Shown: one piece after another, positions 30,817 through 40,595 of the stretch | How the letters are laid out: every line of letters starts with the position of its first letter | Numbering within the stretch: position 1 is the first letter of the stretch | Source of the DNA: Sphingomonas alba | GTDB lineage: Bacteria > Pseudomonadota > Alphaproteobacteria > Sphingomonadales > Sphingomonadaceae | Reading direction: 5' to 3' | Length of the DNA stretch: 64,000 nucleotides | Assembly: GCF_023516555.1 (NCBI RefSeq) | Contig: NZ_JAMGBD010000002.1 | Location: forward strand, 558,001-622,000 | Notes under the pieces: model-generated | What the model was told of the DNA's origin: nothing | The model's database searches: none | What the model saw: the letters and a program-made list of their open reading frames with translations, nothing else | Made by a program: the position numbers and the translations under genes

Positions 30817-31692
30817 TTAACGCGGTGGTGACCCAGTTTCCGAAACTGTGTCCGAAATGACACTTACGTTATCGATCAGGCGGGTTTTGCCGATGGTAGC
30901 GGCCGCGATCAGGCGCATGTCGACGGTTGCTTCGGAGAGTGGCACTAGGGTGCTGGCATCTACCAAAGCGAAATAGTCGATCTTAAGGAAGCCGGCGTTC
31001 ACGAGGGCCTGCTTCGCGGCCGCGAGCGCGGGGCCAACAGGCTCTCCGGCGGCAATCTGCTGCGCTGCATCCCGGAGTGCTTTCGGTAGTGCCAGAGCCC
31101 GCTCGCGTTCGTCCGGGCTCAGATGCGCATTGCGCGATGAAAGGGCCAATCCAACGGCATCGCGAACCGTCGGTACGCCAACAATCTCGACTGGCAGACC
31201 AAGGTCGGCGACCAACCGACGGATAACCGTCAGCTGCTGGAAGTCCTTCTCGCCGAACAAGGCGACGTCGGGTTCGCATGCGATCAGTAGCTTGGCGACC
31301 ACGGTCGCGACGCCATCGAAATGGCCAAGGCGATGCTCGCCTTCCCAGCGTTTGCTAATCCCAGTCACGCTCACCGTCGTCGCGAAGCCGTCGGGATACA
31401 TGTCGCCGGCTGTCGGCAACCAGGCGATTTCGCAGCCTGCCGCTTCCAGCATCACCAGGTCCTGCTCCTCCTGCCGTGGGTAGCGAGCAAGGTCGGCCGG
31501 ATCGTTGAACTGGGTCGGATTGACGAAGATGCTGGCTGCGACGGCGTCGGCGTGTTTGGCCGCTTCGTTCACCAGATGGACGTGCCCGGCGTGCAGCGCG
31601 CCCATGGTCGGCACCATCGCCAGGGATTTGCCGCTATCTTTCAACGCCTTGACGGCCGCCCGCAGCGATTGTGGATCACGAATGATTTGCAA
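30817..31692 (-). CDS. panC: Pantothenate synthetase
   Basis: 291 residues. The nucleotide-binding motif MVPTMGALHAGHVHL (with HxGH) is near residue 26, then VNPTQFNDPADLARYPR, PDVALFGEKDFQQL and the late LSSRNAHLS. The enzyme joins pantoate and beta-alanine with ATP to make pantothenate, precursor of CoA. It is divergent from mipZ, with 92 bp between starts. Confidence 0.96.
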   Translation of the reverse strand: MQIIRDPQSLRAAVKALKDSGKSLAMVPTMGALHAGHVHLVNEAAKHADAVAASIFVNPTQFNDPADLARYPRQEEQDLVMLEAAGCEIAWLPTAGDMYPDGFATTVSVTGISKRWEGEHRLGHFDGVATVVAKLLIACEPDVALFGEKDFQQLTVIRRLVADLGLPVEIVGVPTVRDAVGLALSSRNAHLSPDERERALALPKALRDAAQQIAAGEPVGPALAAAKQALVNAGFLKIDYFALVDASTLVPLSEATVDMRLIAAATIGKTRLIDNVSVISDTVSETGSPPR

Positions 31693-31784
31693 CGGATTCA
31701 GCCGTCCGATACACCTTGTCGAAGGCCGCGCTTGTGGGGCGGGGGCGGCTTGCGATCAAGAGTTTCAAGGGGTTTCCGGGGGAA

Positions 31785-32582
31785 ATGGGTCAGCCGCACT
31801 TCGTCGTCTTCGCCAATGAAAAGGGCGGGACGGGCAAATCGACAACTGCTGTCCATACGGCCGTGGCCCTGGCTGCTTCGGGCCACCGCGTCGGCGCTTT
31901 GGACCTCGACAGCCGCCAGCGTACCCTCACCCGCTACCTAGAGAACCGCGCCGCGACCATCCGCCGGCTCGAGGCCGATTTGCCGCAACCGGCCTTCGAA
32001 GTGCTTGACGACCACAGCGAGGCCGGGCTTGACGCCGCCATTGGCCGTTTGTCGCAGCTGGCCGACGTTATCGTCATCGACACGCCGGGCCGCGACGATC
32101 CCATCGCTCGCGCCGCCATTCTCAAGGCCGATACCTTGGTTACGCCGATGAACGACAGTTTCGTCGACCTGGATCTTATCGGCCAGGTCCACCCGGACAA
32201 TTACAAGATTACCAAGCCGAGCTTCTATGCCGAGCTCATCTGGAACAGCCGTACTCAGCGCGCCAAGGTCACCGGCAAGAGCGTCGACTGGGTCGTGCTG
32301 AGGAACCGCCTGCAGCACATCGCCTCGCACAACCTCCAGCGGGTCGGCGCTGCCCTCGACGAACTGGCCCGCCGCGTCGGCTTCCGCGTCATCCCCGGCC
32401 TCGGCGAGCGCGTGATCTATCGCGAGCTCTTTCCCAAGGGCCTGACGCTGCTCGATCTTGCCGAATTGGGCGAAGTCGGCATCGGCCACATCACCGCAAG
32501 ACAGGAGCTGCGCGAGATGATCGCCGGCCTCGGAATCCCGGGCTCCGGAGAGGACGAGCAAAAGGTTGCGGTTGCAGGCTGA
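31785..32582 (+). CDS. mipZ: ParA-like division-plane positioning ATPase MipZ
   Basis: 265 residues from ATG 31785, preceded by GGGGGA. It opens with PHFVVFANEKGGTGKSTTAVH, the deviant Walker A of ParA/MinD proteins, followed by GALDLDSRQRTLTRYLENR and VIVIDTPGRDD, all typical of MipZ. The later VDWVVLRNRLQH is the family's asparagine region. MipZ forms a gradient from the chromosome poles and keeps FtsZ at mid-cell in alphaproteobacteria. Confidence 0.94.
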   Translation: MGQPHFVVFANEKGGTGKSTTAVHTAVALAASGHRVGALDLDSRQRTLTRYLENRAATIRRLEADLPQPAFEVLDDHSEAGLDAAIGRLSQLADVIVIDTPGRDDPIARAAILKADTLVTPMNDSFVDLDLIGQVHPDNYKITKPSFYAELIWNSRTQRAKVTGKSVDWVVLRNRLQHIASHNLQRVGAALDELARRVGFRVIPGLGERVIYRELFPKGLTLLDLAELGEVGIGHITARQELREMIAGLGIPGSGEDEQKVAVAG

Positions 32583-32614
32583 ACCCGCAGGCCGCTAGGG
32601 CCGTTTGCGCAGCC

Positions 32615-33994
32615 ATGACCCACACATTCCACCCGTCCATCCTGCGCGAATATGACATTCGCGGAATCGTCGGCTCGACGCTTACGGAGAAGGATGCTTA
32701 TGCCCTTGGCCGCAGCTATGCGGCGCTGGCCGTCAACGAAGGTGTACGCTCGGTCGCGGTCGGCCGCGACGGCCGGATCCATTCGCCCATGTTGGAGAAG
32801 GCCCTCATCGAAGGCCTTACCGAGGGCGACATCGACGTCGTCCGCATTGGCATGGGGCCCAGTCCGATGCTCTATTATGCGACGCACGAGCTTGATGTTG
32901 GCGGCGGTGTCCAAGTCACCGGCAGCCACAATCCGGGCGACTATAACGGATTCAAGATGCTGCTGAATGGCCGGTCGGTTTTCGGCGAGGAAATCCAGAA
33001 GCTGGGCCGCATTGCCGCCGGCGGTGAATGGCCAGAAGGTCATGGCCTGGCCACCGACAGCGACGTGCTCGACTCCTACGTGAACCGCCTCGTCGGGGAT
33101 TTCCAGGGCGGCAGCTTCCGTATCGGCTGGGACGCCGGCAATGGCGCCGCCGGTCCTGCGGTCGAGAAGCTCGTCCGGAAGCTTCCCGGCGAGCACTTCA
33201 CCCTCTTCACCGAGGTCGACGGGAGCTTCCCCAATCATCACCCGGACCCGACGGTCGAGAAAAACCTCGCTCACCTGAAGGAACTGGTGCTCGCGAACCA
33301 TTTGGATTTCGGTATCGCCTTCGACGGCGATGGCGACCGCATTGGCGCGGTAGATGGCCGCGGGCGCGTAATCTGGGGCGACCAGTTGATGATGCTGTTC
33401 GCGGGCCCGGTGCTCAACGAAAATCCCGGCGCGACCATCATCGCCGACGTCAAGGCGAGCCAGGCCCTGTTCGATCGCATCAGCGATCTTGGCGGCCAGC
33501 CGCTCATGTGGAAGACCGGCCACAGCCTCATCAAGTCGAAGATGAAAGAGACCGGCGCGCCGCTGGCCGGCGAAATGAGTGGCCATATCTTCTTCAAGCA
33601 CCGCTGGTACGGTTTCGACGACGCGCTTTATGCCGCCGTCCGGCTGATCGAAGCCGTCGCGCGTTCGGGCGAGAGCCTGACCTCGCTGGTCGACCAGATG
33701 CCGCAGACAGTGGCGACGCCGGAAATGCGCTTCCCCGTCGATGCCTCGCGCAAGTTCGCAATCGTGCAGGAGGTGTTGCAGCGATTGAATGCCAGCGGAC
33801 ACCGCGTCGATTCCACCGACGGCGCCCGGGTCATGACCTCAGATGGTTGGTGGCTATTGCGCGCCTCGAACACACAGGACGTGTTGGTCGCTCGCGCTGA
33901 ATCCAAGGACGATGCCGGTCTCGCCCGCCTCGTCGCCGAAATCGACCAGCAACTGGCCCTCTCAGGCGCCGCGCGAAACCACGCCGAGCACTAG
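32615..33994 (+). CDS. Phosphomannomutase/phosphoglucomutase
   Basis: 459 residues of the alpha-D-phosphohexomutase superfamily. The active phosphoserine is in QVTGSHNPGDYNGFK (near residue 107), the magnesium loop is FDGDGDRIGAVD, and the sugar loop is AGEMSGHIFFK, the last matching PMM/PGM-type enzymes (AlgC, ManB). It supplies mannose-1-P and glucose-1-P for surface polysaccharides. The stop shares CTAG with the convergent lysK gene. Confidence 0.93.
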   Translation: MTHTFHPSILREYDIRGIVGSTLTEKDAYALGRSYAALAVNEGVRSVAVGRDGRIHSPMLEKALIEGLTEGDIDVVRIGMGPSPMLYYATHELDVGGGVQVTGSHNPGDYNGFKMLLNGRSVFGEEIQKLGRIAAGGEWPEGHGLATDSDVLDSYVNRLVGDFQGGSFRIGWDAGNGAAGPAVEKLVRKLPGEHFTLFTEVDGSFPNHHPDPTVEKNLAHLKELVLANHLDFGIAFDGDGDRIGAVDGRGRVIWGDQLMMLFAGPVLNENPGATIIADVKASQALFDRISDLGGQPLMWKTGHSLIKSKMKETGAPLAGEMSGHIFFKHRWYGFDDALYAAVRLIEAVARSGESLTSLVDQMPQTVATPEMRFPVDASRKFAIVQEVLQRLNASGHRVDSTDGARVMTSDGWWLLRASNTQDVLVARAESKDDAGLARLVAEIDQQLALSGAARNHAEH

Positions 33995-35568
33995 GCCGCC
34001 AGAGCCTCGGCGATCAGCCGGCGGCTGTTGTCGACCCCGTACAGCGCGATAAAGCTGCCCATTCGGGGGCCTTGCGAGGAGCCGAGCAGCGTCTCATAAA
34101 GCGCCTGGAACCAGTGGCGCAGGCTCTCGAACGGATAATGCTTGCCGACCTCGAAGACGATGTTCTGGATGCGGTCTGCATCCGCGTCGGCCGGAAGCGC
34201 CGCCAGCTCGGCGTCGAGTTCCTTCAGCGCCGCTACCTCGTCGCCTTGCGGGGCGCGGCGCTTGAGTGACGGCGCGACGAAATCGCGGGCGTAATTGACG
34301 GCGAGGCCGATCAGCTCGTCGAGGGCAGGATCGGCCTCCGGCGAGCAGTCCGGCGAATAACGCTGGACGAAGCGCCATGCCGTCTCTTTGTCGGCGACGC
34401 CCGGCAGGCTGGCAAGGTTCAGAAGCAACCCATAGGTTAGCGGCAGGCCACCCTCCGGCACCTTGCCGCCGTGGATGTGGTGCACCGGATTGCCGAGCTT
34501 CTGCTCGATCGGCTGGTCCGGATAATTGCCGCGGAACTGCCAATATTCGTCGACCGCGCGCGGGATCACGCCAAGGTGCAGGCTCTTCGCCTTCTTCGGC
34601 TCGCGATAGGCGAAGAAGGCCAAGCTCGGCTCGCTGCCATAGGTCAGCCATTCCTCGAGGCTGAGGCCGTTGCCTTTTGACTTGGAGATCTTCTCGCCCT
34701 TTTCGTCGAGGAACATCTCGTAATTGAAACCCTCGGGCGGCCGGCCGCCGAGGATGCGGGCAATCTTGCCGGACTGGATGGTGCTGTCGATCAGGTCCTT
34801 GCCGGCCATCTCATAATCGACACCGAGCGCGACCCAGCGCATCGCCCAGTCGACCTTCCACTGCAGCTTCGACCGGCCGCCAAGCGCGGTCTGCTCGATG
34901 CGGGTGCCGTCCTCGTCGGTGAACGCTATGAGGCCGAGTTCGGCGTCCATCACCTCGACCGGGACCTGCAGCACGCGACCGCTCGACGGCGAGAGCGGAA
35001 GCACTGGAGAATAGGTCTGGCGCCGTTCCTCGCGCAGCGTCGGCAGCATCACGCCGAGAATTTCGTCCCACTTGCGCAGGACAGCGCGCAGCGTGTCGTC
35101 GAACCGGCCGCTGGCATAATATTCGGTCGAGGACGCAAATTCGTAGCCGAAGCCGAACCGGTCGAGGAAGCGCCGCAGCATCGCATTATTGTGATGCGCG
35201 AAGCTCTCGTGCGTTCCAAACGGATCGGGGATCTGGGTCAGCGGCTTACCGAGATGTTCGGTCAGCATCGCCTGGTTGGGGACGTTGTCGGGAACTTTGC
35301 GAAGTCCGTCCATGTCGTCGGAAAAGGCGATTAGCCGCGACGGCGCGCCGCCGGTCAGCTCGTGGAAGGCGTTACGGACGAAGGTCGTGCGAAGCACCTC
35401 GTTGAACGTGCCGATGTGCGGCAGGCCCGACGGCCCGTACCCCGTTTCAAAAATCATCGGCTCGCCATTGGGTTTCCCGTCCGGCCAGCGCTTCAGGAGC
35501 TTGCGCGCCTCCTCATAGGGCCACGCCTTGCTGGCCAATGCGGCGGTTCGAAGGGTTTCAGCGTCCAA
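33991..35568 (-). CDS. lysK: Lysyl-tRNA synthetase, class I
   Basis: About 525 residues. HIGTFNE (HIGH-type) and KISKSKGN (KMSKS-type) mark the class I fold; most bacteria outside alphaproteobacteria use the class II enzyme. The frame is open further upstream with no ATG, but the family start LDAETLRTAALASKAWPYEEA points to TTG 35568; TTG 35538 is a less likely alternative. The start lies only 31 bp from the divergent helicase start. Confidence 0.93.
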   Translation of the reverse strand: MDAETLRTAALASKAWPYEEARKLLKRWPDGKPNGEPMIFETGYGPSGLPHIGTFNEVLRTTFVRNAFHELTGGAPSRLIAFSDDMDGLRKVPDNVPNQAMLTEHLGKPLTQIPDPFGTHESFAHHNNAMLRRFLDRFGFGYEFASSTEYYASGRFDDTLRAVLRKWDEILGVMLPTLREERRQTYSPVLPLSPSSGRVLQVPVEVMDAELGLIAFTDEDGTRIEQTALGGRSKLQWKVDWAMRWVALGVDYEMAGKDLIDSTIQSGKIARILGGRPPEGFNYEMFLDEKGEKISKSKGNGLSLEEWLTYGSEPSLAFFAYREPKKAKSLHLGVIPRAVDEYWQFRGNYPDQPIEQKLGNPVHHIHGGKVPEGGLPLTYGLLLNLASLPGVADKETAWRFVQRYSPDCSPEADPALDELIGLAVNYARDFVAPSLKRRAPQGDEVAALKELDAELAALPADADADRIQNIVFEVGKHYPFESLRHWFQALYETLLGSSQGPRMGSFIALYGVDNSRRLIAEALAA

Positions 35569-35599
35569 AGCTCGTTGCTCTTTTGTTCTTGAGATACCA

Positions 35600-38311
35600 A
35601 TGATTGCGGCGATGGCCGCTCCTTTGCCCCTTCCGGCGCTGCACGCAACCCATGCCGGCATCTGGATCGCCGACGCGGGCGGCGAGCCGCGCGAGGCTTC
35701 GCGCGGCGAAGCCATTTCCCGGGCAGCGGAAACGCCGCACATCCTGCTGAATGCACCGCTAGTCGGTCAGCGACTGGGTTATCCCGAATTGAGCGGGCTG
35801 GACCTGCTGGAACTGTTCGCCTTCATCCACCCCGCACGATTCGCGGTCCCGACGCCCGCGGGACTAAGCCGGGCGCTCGGCCTTCAGCCGCCCGAGTCCG
35901 AAGTCGACGCCGCCGCTGCTCTTGGTCGCATCGCCGAGGTCCTGCTTGACCGCCTGGCGGACCCGGACTGGCCCGAGCGGGAAGGCGCCTGGACCTCCAA
36001 CGCGACATTGCAGCGTCTCGGTTGGGGCTGGGCCGGGCTGATCGGCAATCGATTGGAACGGCCCGAGCGAAGCGAACGAATGCTGTTCGCCCGCCTTCCG
36101 CAATGGGAAGAATCGGCCGAGCGGCCGCCGCCAAGGACGATTTCTGTTTCAGAAGATGACGCGCGCGATCGACTGAACGAACTTACCGGCAAAGGCGCCG
36201 AGCCCCGAGACGGCCAAAAAGCCATGGCGGCCGCGGTCGCGCACGTCTTTGACCCGCGATCCAAACCCGACTCGCCGAACATGCTCCTCGCGGAGGCCGG
36301 AACCGGCATCGGCAAGACCCTAGCCTATCTGGCACCCGCTTCGTTATGGGCGGAACGGGCCGGCGGAACGGTCTGGGTTTCGACCTTCACTAAGGCGCTG
36401 CAACGGCAGCTCGATGCCGAGGGTGCACGGATCATCGCCGATCCTAAGGAGCGTGCGGAACGGATCGTCATCCGCAAGGGCCGTGAAAACTATCTCTGCC
36501 TCCTCAACCTAGAGGACGCTCTCCAAGGGGCTTTTTCCGGCCGCGCCGCGATTCTCGCCCAGCTTGCGGGGCGCTGGGCCGCCTACAGCCGCGATGGCGA
36601 TATGGTCGGCGGCGACCTGCCCGGCTGGCTTCCGAGCCTGTTCCGCCGCGCCGGCGCAACCGCGCTCACCGACCGGCGCGGCGAGTGCGTTTATGCCGGT
36701 TGTCCGCACTACCGCCGCTGCTTCATCGAGCGGGCTGAGCGTGCAGGCCGCGAAGCTGACCTCATCATCGCCAATCACGCGCTCGTCATGGTCAATGCAG
36801 CGCGAGGACGGCCAGATGCACCGAGCCGCATCCTGTTCGACGAGGGCCACCACCTGTTCGACGCTGCGGATTCGACCTTCTCGGTCGCGCTTGGCGGCCA
36901 GGAAGCGATTGAACTCAGGCGATGGATCGTCGGGCCCGAAGGCCGTTCGCGCGGACGCCGGCGCGGCCTGGCGGCGCGGCTGATGGACGTTGCGAGCTAT
37001 GATGACGAGGGCGCCAAGGCGCTCGATGCGGCGGTCGAAGCGGCCAAGGCGCTCCCTTCCGATGGCTGGCTCCAGCGGCTGGCGGAACGCGCGCCGTTCG
37101 GTCCCATCGAGGCCTTACTCGCCGAGGTTCGCGGAACGGTTTACGCTCGCGCGAAGGCGCAGGATGCGGGCTATGGTCTCGAAACCGAGCTGGCCGAGCC
37201 GGACGGCGCGCTCGTCGAAGCATCGGCTCGCGCGCTGGAGACTCTGGAGGCCCTGCAGCGTCCGCTGGCAGCTTTGACCCGACGGCTCGAAGCCGTGCTC
37301 GAAGATGCGCCGGACTGGCTCGACAGCCAGGCTCGGGCGCGCGTTGACGGCGCGATCAATGGCCTCGCCTGGCGCCGCGAGGCGCTCTCCGCCTGGATTG
37401 CGCTGCTCGGCCGCATCGGCGGTAGCGCCGACCCCGATTTCGTCGACTGGCTCGCGATCGAACGCGTTGAAGGTCGCGAATATGATGTCGCCATCCACCG
37501 TCACTGGCTCGACCCGACCCGGCCATTGGCAAAGGCGGTGTTGGCGCCCGCGCACGGCGTACTCGTCACTTCGGCGACTCTGCGTGGATCGGAGAGCTGG
37601 GACGCCGCGGAAGCGCGCACCGGGGCATTGCATCTGCCAAGCCCGGTCGCCCATTTCGAGACCGAAAGCCCGTTCGACTATCCGGAAGCGACCGAAGTGC
37701 TGGTCGTTACCGATGTTGGCCGCAACGATGTCGCAGCGCTGGCAGGTGCCTATGCCAAGCTGATCGAAGCCGCAGGCGGCGGAACGCTCGGCCTGTTCAC
37801 CGCCATCCAGCGACTGAAGGCGGTGCACGCGCGCATTGCCGACCGGCTGGCGCGCGAGGGCCTCCCGCTCTTTGCCCAGCATGTCGATCCAATCGATGCT
37901 GGCACCCTTGTCGACATGTTCCGCGACGACCCGCACGCCTCGCTGCTCGGAACCGACGCGCTTCGCGACGGCGTCGATGTGCCCGGCGATTCGCTGCGGC
38001 TGGTGGTGATGGAGCGCGTTCCGTGGCCGCGACCGACGGTCCTCCACGCGGCCCGGCGGCTCGCTTACGGGGGCAGCGCTTATGACGACCGGGTCATCAA
38101 AGCGCGGCTCGCTCAAGCATTCGGCCGCCTCATCCGCCGCCAGGGCGACTGCGGTGTGTTCGTGATCTTGTCGGCGGCAATGCCGTCGCGACTGCTCACG
38201 GCATTTCCGCCAGGCGTGCGAGTCTCGCGCGTGCCGCTCGACGTCGCCGTCGAACGAGTTAAACAGCGCCTCGGCGCCATCGTCGAGGAGAAGACCGCGT
38301 GCGAAGCCTGA
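35600..38311 (+). CDS. DinG/XPD-like ATP-dependent DNA helicase
   Basis: About 903 residues. An N-terminal domain of some 220 residues precedes the helicase: Walker A AEAGTGIGKTLAYLAPA, four cysteines in the Fe-S region (YLCLLN, GECVYAGCPHYRRCF), Walker B ILFDEGHHLFD, and C-terminal motifs TSATLRGSE and FGRLIRRQGD. It is a 5'-3' helicase of the XPD/DinG group, with a 4Fe-4S cluster predicted. The first part (VGQRLGYPELSGLDLLELFAFI) is exonuclease-like in some relatives but shows no complete catalytic set here. The next gene overlaps it by 13 bp. Confidence 0.9.
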   Translation: MIAAMAAPLPLPALHATHAGIWIADAGGEPREASRGEAISRAAETPHILLNAPLVGQRLGYPELSGLDLLELFAFIHPARFAVPTPAGLSRALGLQPPESEVDAAAALGRIAEVLLDRLADPDWPEREGAWTSNATLQRLGWGWAGLIGNRLERPERSERMLFARLPQWEESAERPPPRTISVSEDDARDRLNELTGKGAEPRDGQKAMAAAVAHVFDPRSKPDSPNMLLAEAGTGIGKTLAYLAPASLWAERAGGTVWVSTFTKALQRQLDAEGARIIADPKERAERIVIRKGRENYLCLLNLEDALQGAFSGRAAILAQLAGRWAAYSRDGDMVGGDLPGWLPSLFRRAGATALTDRRGECVYAGCPHYRRCFIERAERAGREADLIIANHALVMVNAARGRPDAPSRILFDEGHHLFDAADSTFSVALGGQEAIELRRWIVGPEGRSRGRRRGLAARLMDVASYDDEGAKALDAAVEAAKALPSDGWLQRLAERAPFGPIEALLAEVRGTVYARAKAQDAGYGLETELAEPDGALVEASARALETLEALQRPLAALTRRLEAVLEDAPDWLDSQARARVDGAINGLAWRREALSAWIALLGRIGGSADPDFVDWLAIERVEGREYDVAIHRHWLDPTRPLAKAVLAPAHGVLVTSATLRGSESWDAAEARTGALHLPSPVAHFETESPFDYPEATEVLVVTDVGRNDVAALAGAYAKLIEAAGGGTLGLFTAIQRLKAVHARIADRLAREGLPLFAQHVDPIDAGTLVDMFRDDPHASLLGTDALRDGVDVPGDSLRLVVMERVPWPRPTVLHAARRLAYGGSAYDDRVIKARLAQAFGRLIRRQGDCGVFVILSAAMPSRLLTAFPPGVRVSRVPLDVAVERVKQRLGAIVEEKTACEA

Positions 38312-38808
38312 CCCTGTTGCGGCACGCCAAGTCGAGCTGGGACGATGAGTCGGTCGACGACTTTCATCGCCCGTTGAACGAGCGGGGCTGGCGTTCGGCC
38401 AAGGCGATGGGTGAATATCTGGCGACGCATGAAAAACAGTTCAATCTCATCCTCGCCAGCCAGGCGGAACGGGTCGTGCAAACGCTTAGGGGCTTGGCGG
38501 AGGGCGGCTGGCAACACGGGCCGGTGCAGTTCGATCCCGCCATTTACCATGCTGGCTATCAAGAGCTGCTCGGCATCATCCGAGCGACATCGGAGGACGT
38601 GCAGCGCTTGCTGGTTGTCGGCCACAATCCGACCATCGGCACCCTCGCCGCTCAGCTCAGCCGGAATGGCGGCGAAGAGGTCCTGGGCAAATATCCGACG
38701 GGCGCCTTGGCCGAAATCGAGCTGGATATAGGCGGGTGGACCGAGCTCGAGCCGAATAACGGCCAGCTGACCACGTTCGTTACCCCGAAATCTCTGTTCA
38801 AGGATTAG
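38299..38808 (+). CDS. SixA-like histidine phosphatase
   Basis: 169 residues from GTG 38299 inside the helicase end. It starts [15 protein letters not shown], the RHA phosphohistidine motif of SixA-type enzymes, and has the second histidine in [14 protein letters not shown]. SixA removes phosphate from histidine of phosphotransfer proteins; the alphaproteobacterial branch has uncertain targets. The stop shares TTAG with the convergent MerR gene. Confidence 0.88.
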   Translation: MRSLTLLRHAKSSWDDESVDDFHRPLNERGWRSAKAMGEYLATHEKQFNLILASQAERVVQTLRGLAEGGWQHGPVQFDPAIYHAGYQELLGIIRATSEDVQRLLVVGHNPTIGTLAAQLSRNGGEEVLGKYPTGALAEIELDIGGWTELEPNNGQLTTFVTPKSLFKD

Positions 38809-39206
38809 TCGGTCAGCGCGTTGCGCAAGCGGTCGCGGAGTTCGATGAGCTTCTCGACATCGACACCGCCATTGTCCGACGGGACGATAGCCGGAGTGAA
38901 CATCGCAGGGTCATGACGTGGTGCAGGCTCGACCTCGGGCGTTATAGCTGCAGCTTTGGGCTGCTCGCGCAGCAGCTTCTGGACGCCGCGGACCGTATAG
39001 CCCTCGTTCGACAGGAGGTTGTGGATGCGCCTCGCCAGGGCGACATCGGCCGGCCGGTAATAACGCCGGTTGCCGGCGCGTTGAAGCGGACGCAGCTGCG
39101 AGAACTTGGTTTCCCAGTAGCGCAGGATATGCTGGGCGACCCCTAACTCTTCGGAGAGTTCGCCGATTGTGCGGAAAGCCTCCGGATCCTTGTCGGCGGC
39201 TGTCAC
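38805..39206 (-). CDS. MerR family transcriptional regulator
   Basis: 133 residues. The winged helix-turn-helix reads [42 protein letters not shown], standard for MerR, followed by [22 protein letters not shown]. The C-terminal part is short and has no cysteines for metal sensing. Position right after ihfA (8 bp gap) is a conserved alphaproteobacterial arrangement. Its target is not known to me. Confidence 0.92.
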   Translation of the reverse strand: MTAADKDPEAFRTIGELSEELGVAQHILRYWETKFSQLRPLQRAGNRRYYRPADVALARRIHNLLSNEGYTVRGVQKLLREQPKAAAITPEVEPAPRHDPAMFTPAIVPSDNGGVDVEKLIELRDRLRNALTD

Positions 39207-39214
39207 CTACACCC

Positions 39215-39541
39215 CTATTTCGCGACCTTATCGCGCATGATCTGGCTGGCGCGGAACGTCATCACGCGTCGCGGCGCGATGGGCACTTCCACACCCGTCT
39301 TGGGGTTGCGGCCGATCCGCTGTCCTTTGTCGCGCAGGATGAAGCTGCCGAAGCCGGAAATCTTCACGTTCTGCCCTTCGGACAGAGCGTGGCACATATG
39401 GTGGAGCATACGCTCCACCAGGTTGGCGCTTTCGGCGCGCGACAAGCCAAGCTTGCGGTGGACGACGTCCGACAAATCGGCCCTGGTCAGGGTACCCGCG
39501 TGAAGTCCGTCGTGAGTCCGGGCGATACCCGCATCCGCCAT
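39215..39541 (-). CDS. ihfA: Integration host factor subunit alpha
   Basis: 108 residues. Typical HU/IHF fold: [54 protein letters not shown] and [17 protein letters not shown] bends DNA at many promoters and recombination sites together with the beta subunit encoded elsewhere. An extension of some 17 residues precedes the usual start (TLTRADL). It has its own leader because a terminator lies behind fabH. Confidence 0.95.
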   Translation of the reverse strand: MADAGIARTHDGLHAGTLTRADLSDVVHRKLGLSRAESANLVERMLHHMCHALSEGQNVKISGFGSFILRDKGQRIGRNPKTGVEVPIAPRRVMTFRASQIMRDKVAK

Positions 39542-39592
39542 AATGAACCCCTTTGCCCCGTTCGCTGGCGAGCAGCAATTTTAGGAGCCTAA

Positions 39593-39627
39593 CCAAAAAG
39601 ATGCCGGTCGGCAATCCGATCCGACAT
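39593..39627 (-). terminator. Rho-independent terminator after fabH
   Basis: Read on the minus strand, arm ATGTCGGATCGG, loop ATTG and arm CCGACCGGCAT form eleven pairs with one bulge and one G-U, followed by CTTTTTGG. It lies 9 bases after the fabH stop and about 50 bases before the ihfA start. It separates rpmF-plsX-fabH from ihfA-merR. Confidence 0.6.
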
Positions 39628-39635
39628 GAAGTCTG

Positions 39636-40595
39636 TTAATAGCGTAAGGCGGCCGCACCCCAGGTGAAGCCGCCGCCCATCGCTTCAAGCACGACGAGAT
39701 CGCCGCGCTTGATGCGACCGTCGCGCACGGCGGCATCAAATGCAAGCGGTACGGAGGCGGCGGACGTGTTCGCGTGACGGTCGACCGTCATCACCACCTT
39801 TTCGGGCGGCAGGCCGAGCTTGCGGGCGGTCGCATCCAGAATTCGCGCATTGGCCTGGTGCGGCACGACCCAATCCACGTCGGATGCCTGAAGGCCGGCG
39901 TCCGCCAAGACTTCGGTGAGCACTTCGGCAAGGTTGACGACCGCGTGGCGGAACACTTCCTTGCCCTTCATCCGAAGCTTGCCGACCGTCTGGGTCGTTG
40001 ACGGTCCACCGTCGACGAACAGCAATTCATTGTGCCGGCCATCCGCGTGAAGCTTGGTCGTAATGATGCCGTCTTCGCCTTCCTCGGCCTTCAGCACGAG
40101 CGCGCCGGCTCCATCGCCAAACAACACGCAGGTCGCGCGGTCTTCCCAATCGAGGATGCGGCTAAAGGTCTCCGAGCCAATGACGAGCGCCGTATCGGCC
40201 GAGCCTGACCGCAGCATCGAGTCCGCCACGGTCAGTGCGTATAGGAAACCGGTGCAGACGGCGTGGACGTCGAAGGCGATGCAGTCATTGATGCCAAGCA
40301 TCGCCTGCACCTTCGTCGCCGACGACGGAAAGGTCTGGTCCGGAGTGGCCGTCGCGAGCACGATTAGGCCAACCTCGCTCGCGGCGATGCCGGCATGCTC
40401 CAGAGCCTTGACCGAAGCTTGGTGGGCCAAGGTCGCGGTCGTCTCGCCGGCATCGGCGATATAACGGTTACGGATGCCCGTCCGCTCGACGATCCACTCG
40501 TCCGAGGTATCGACCTGCGCCGCCAGCTCGGCATTAGAAACACTGCGCTTGGGGAGGGCCGAACCGACGCCCTTAACAACAGAACGACGGGTCAC
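39636..40595 (-). CDS. fabH: Beta-ketoacyl-ACP synthase III
   Basis: 319 residues. The Cys-His-Asn triad is visible: cysteine in [13 protein letters not shown], histidine in [10 protein letters not shown], asparagine in [13 protein letters not shown]. The C-terminus ends GAAALRY as in FabH proteins. It starts fatty acid synthesis from acetyl-CoA and malonyl-ACP. Its start overlaps the plsX stop by 4 bp. Confidence 0.97.
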   Translation of the reverse strand: MTRRSVVKGVGSALPKRSVSNAELAAQVDTSDEWIVERTGIRNRYIADAGETTATLAHQASVKALEHAGIAASEVGLIVLATATPDQTFPSSATKVQAMLGINDCIAFDVHAVCTGFLYALTVADSMLRSGSADTALVIGSETFSRILDWEDRATCVLFGDGAGALVLKAEEGEDGIITTKLHADGRHNELLFVDGGPSTTQTVGKLRMKGKEVFRHAVVNLAEVLTEVLADAGLQASDVDWVVPHQANARILDATARKLGLPPEKVVMTVDRHANTSAASVPLAFDAAVRDGRIKRGDLVVLEAMGGGFTWGAAALRY

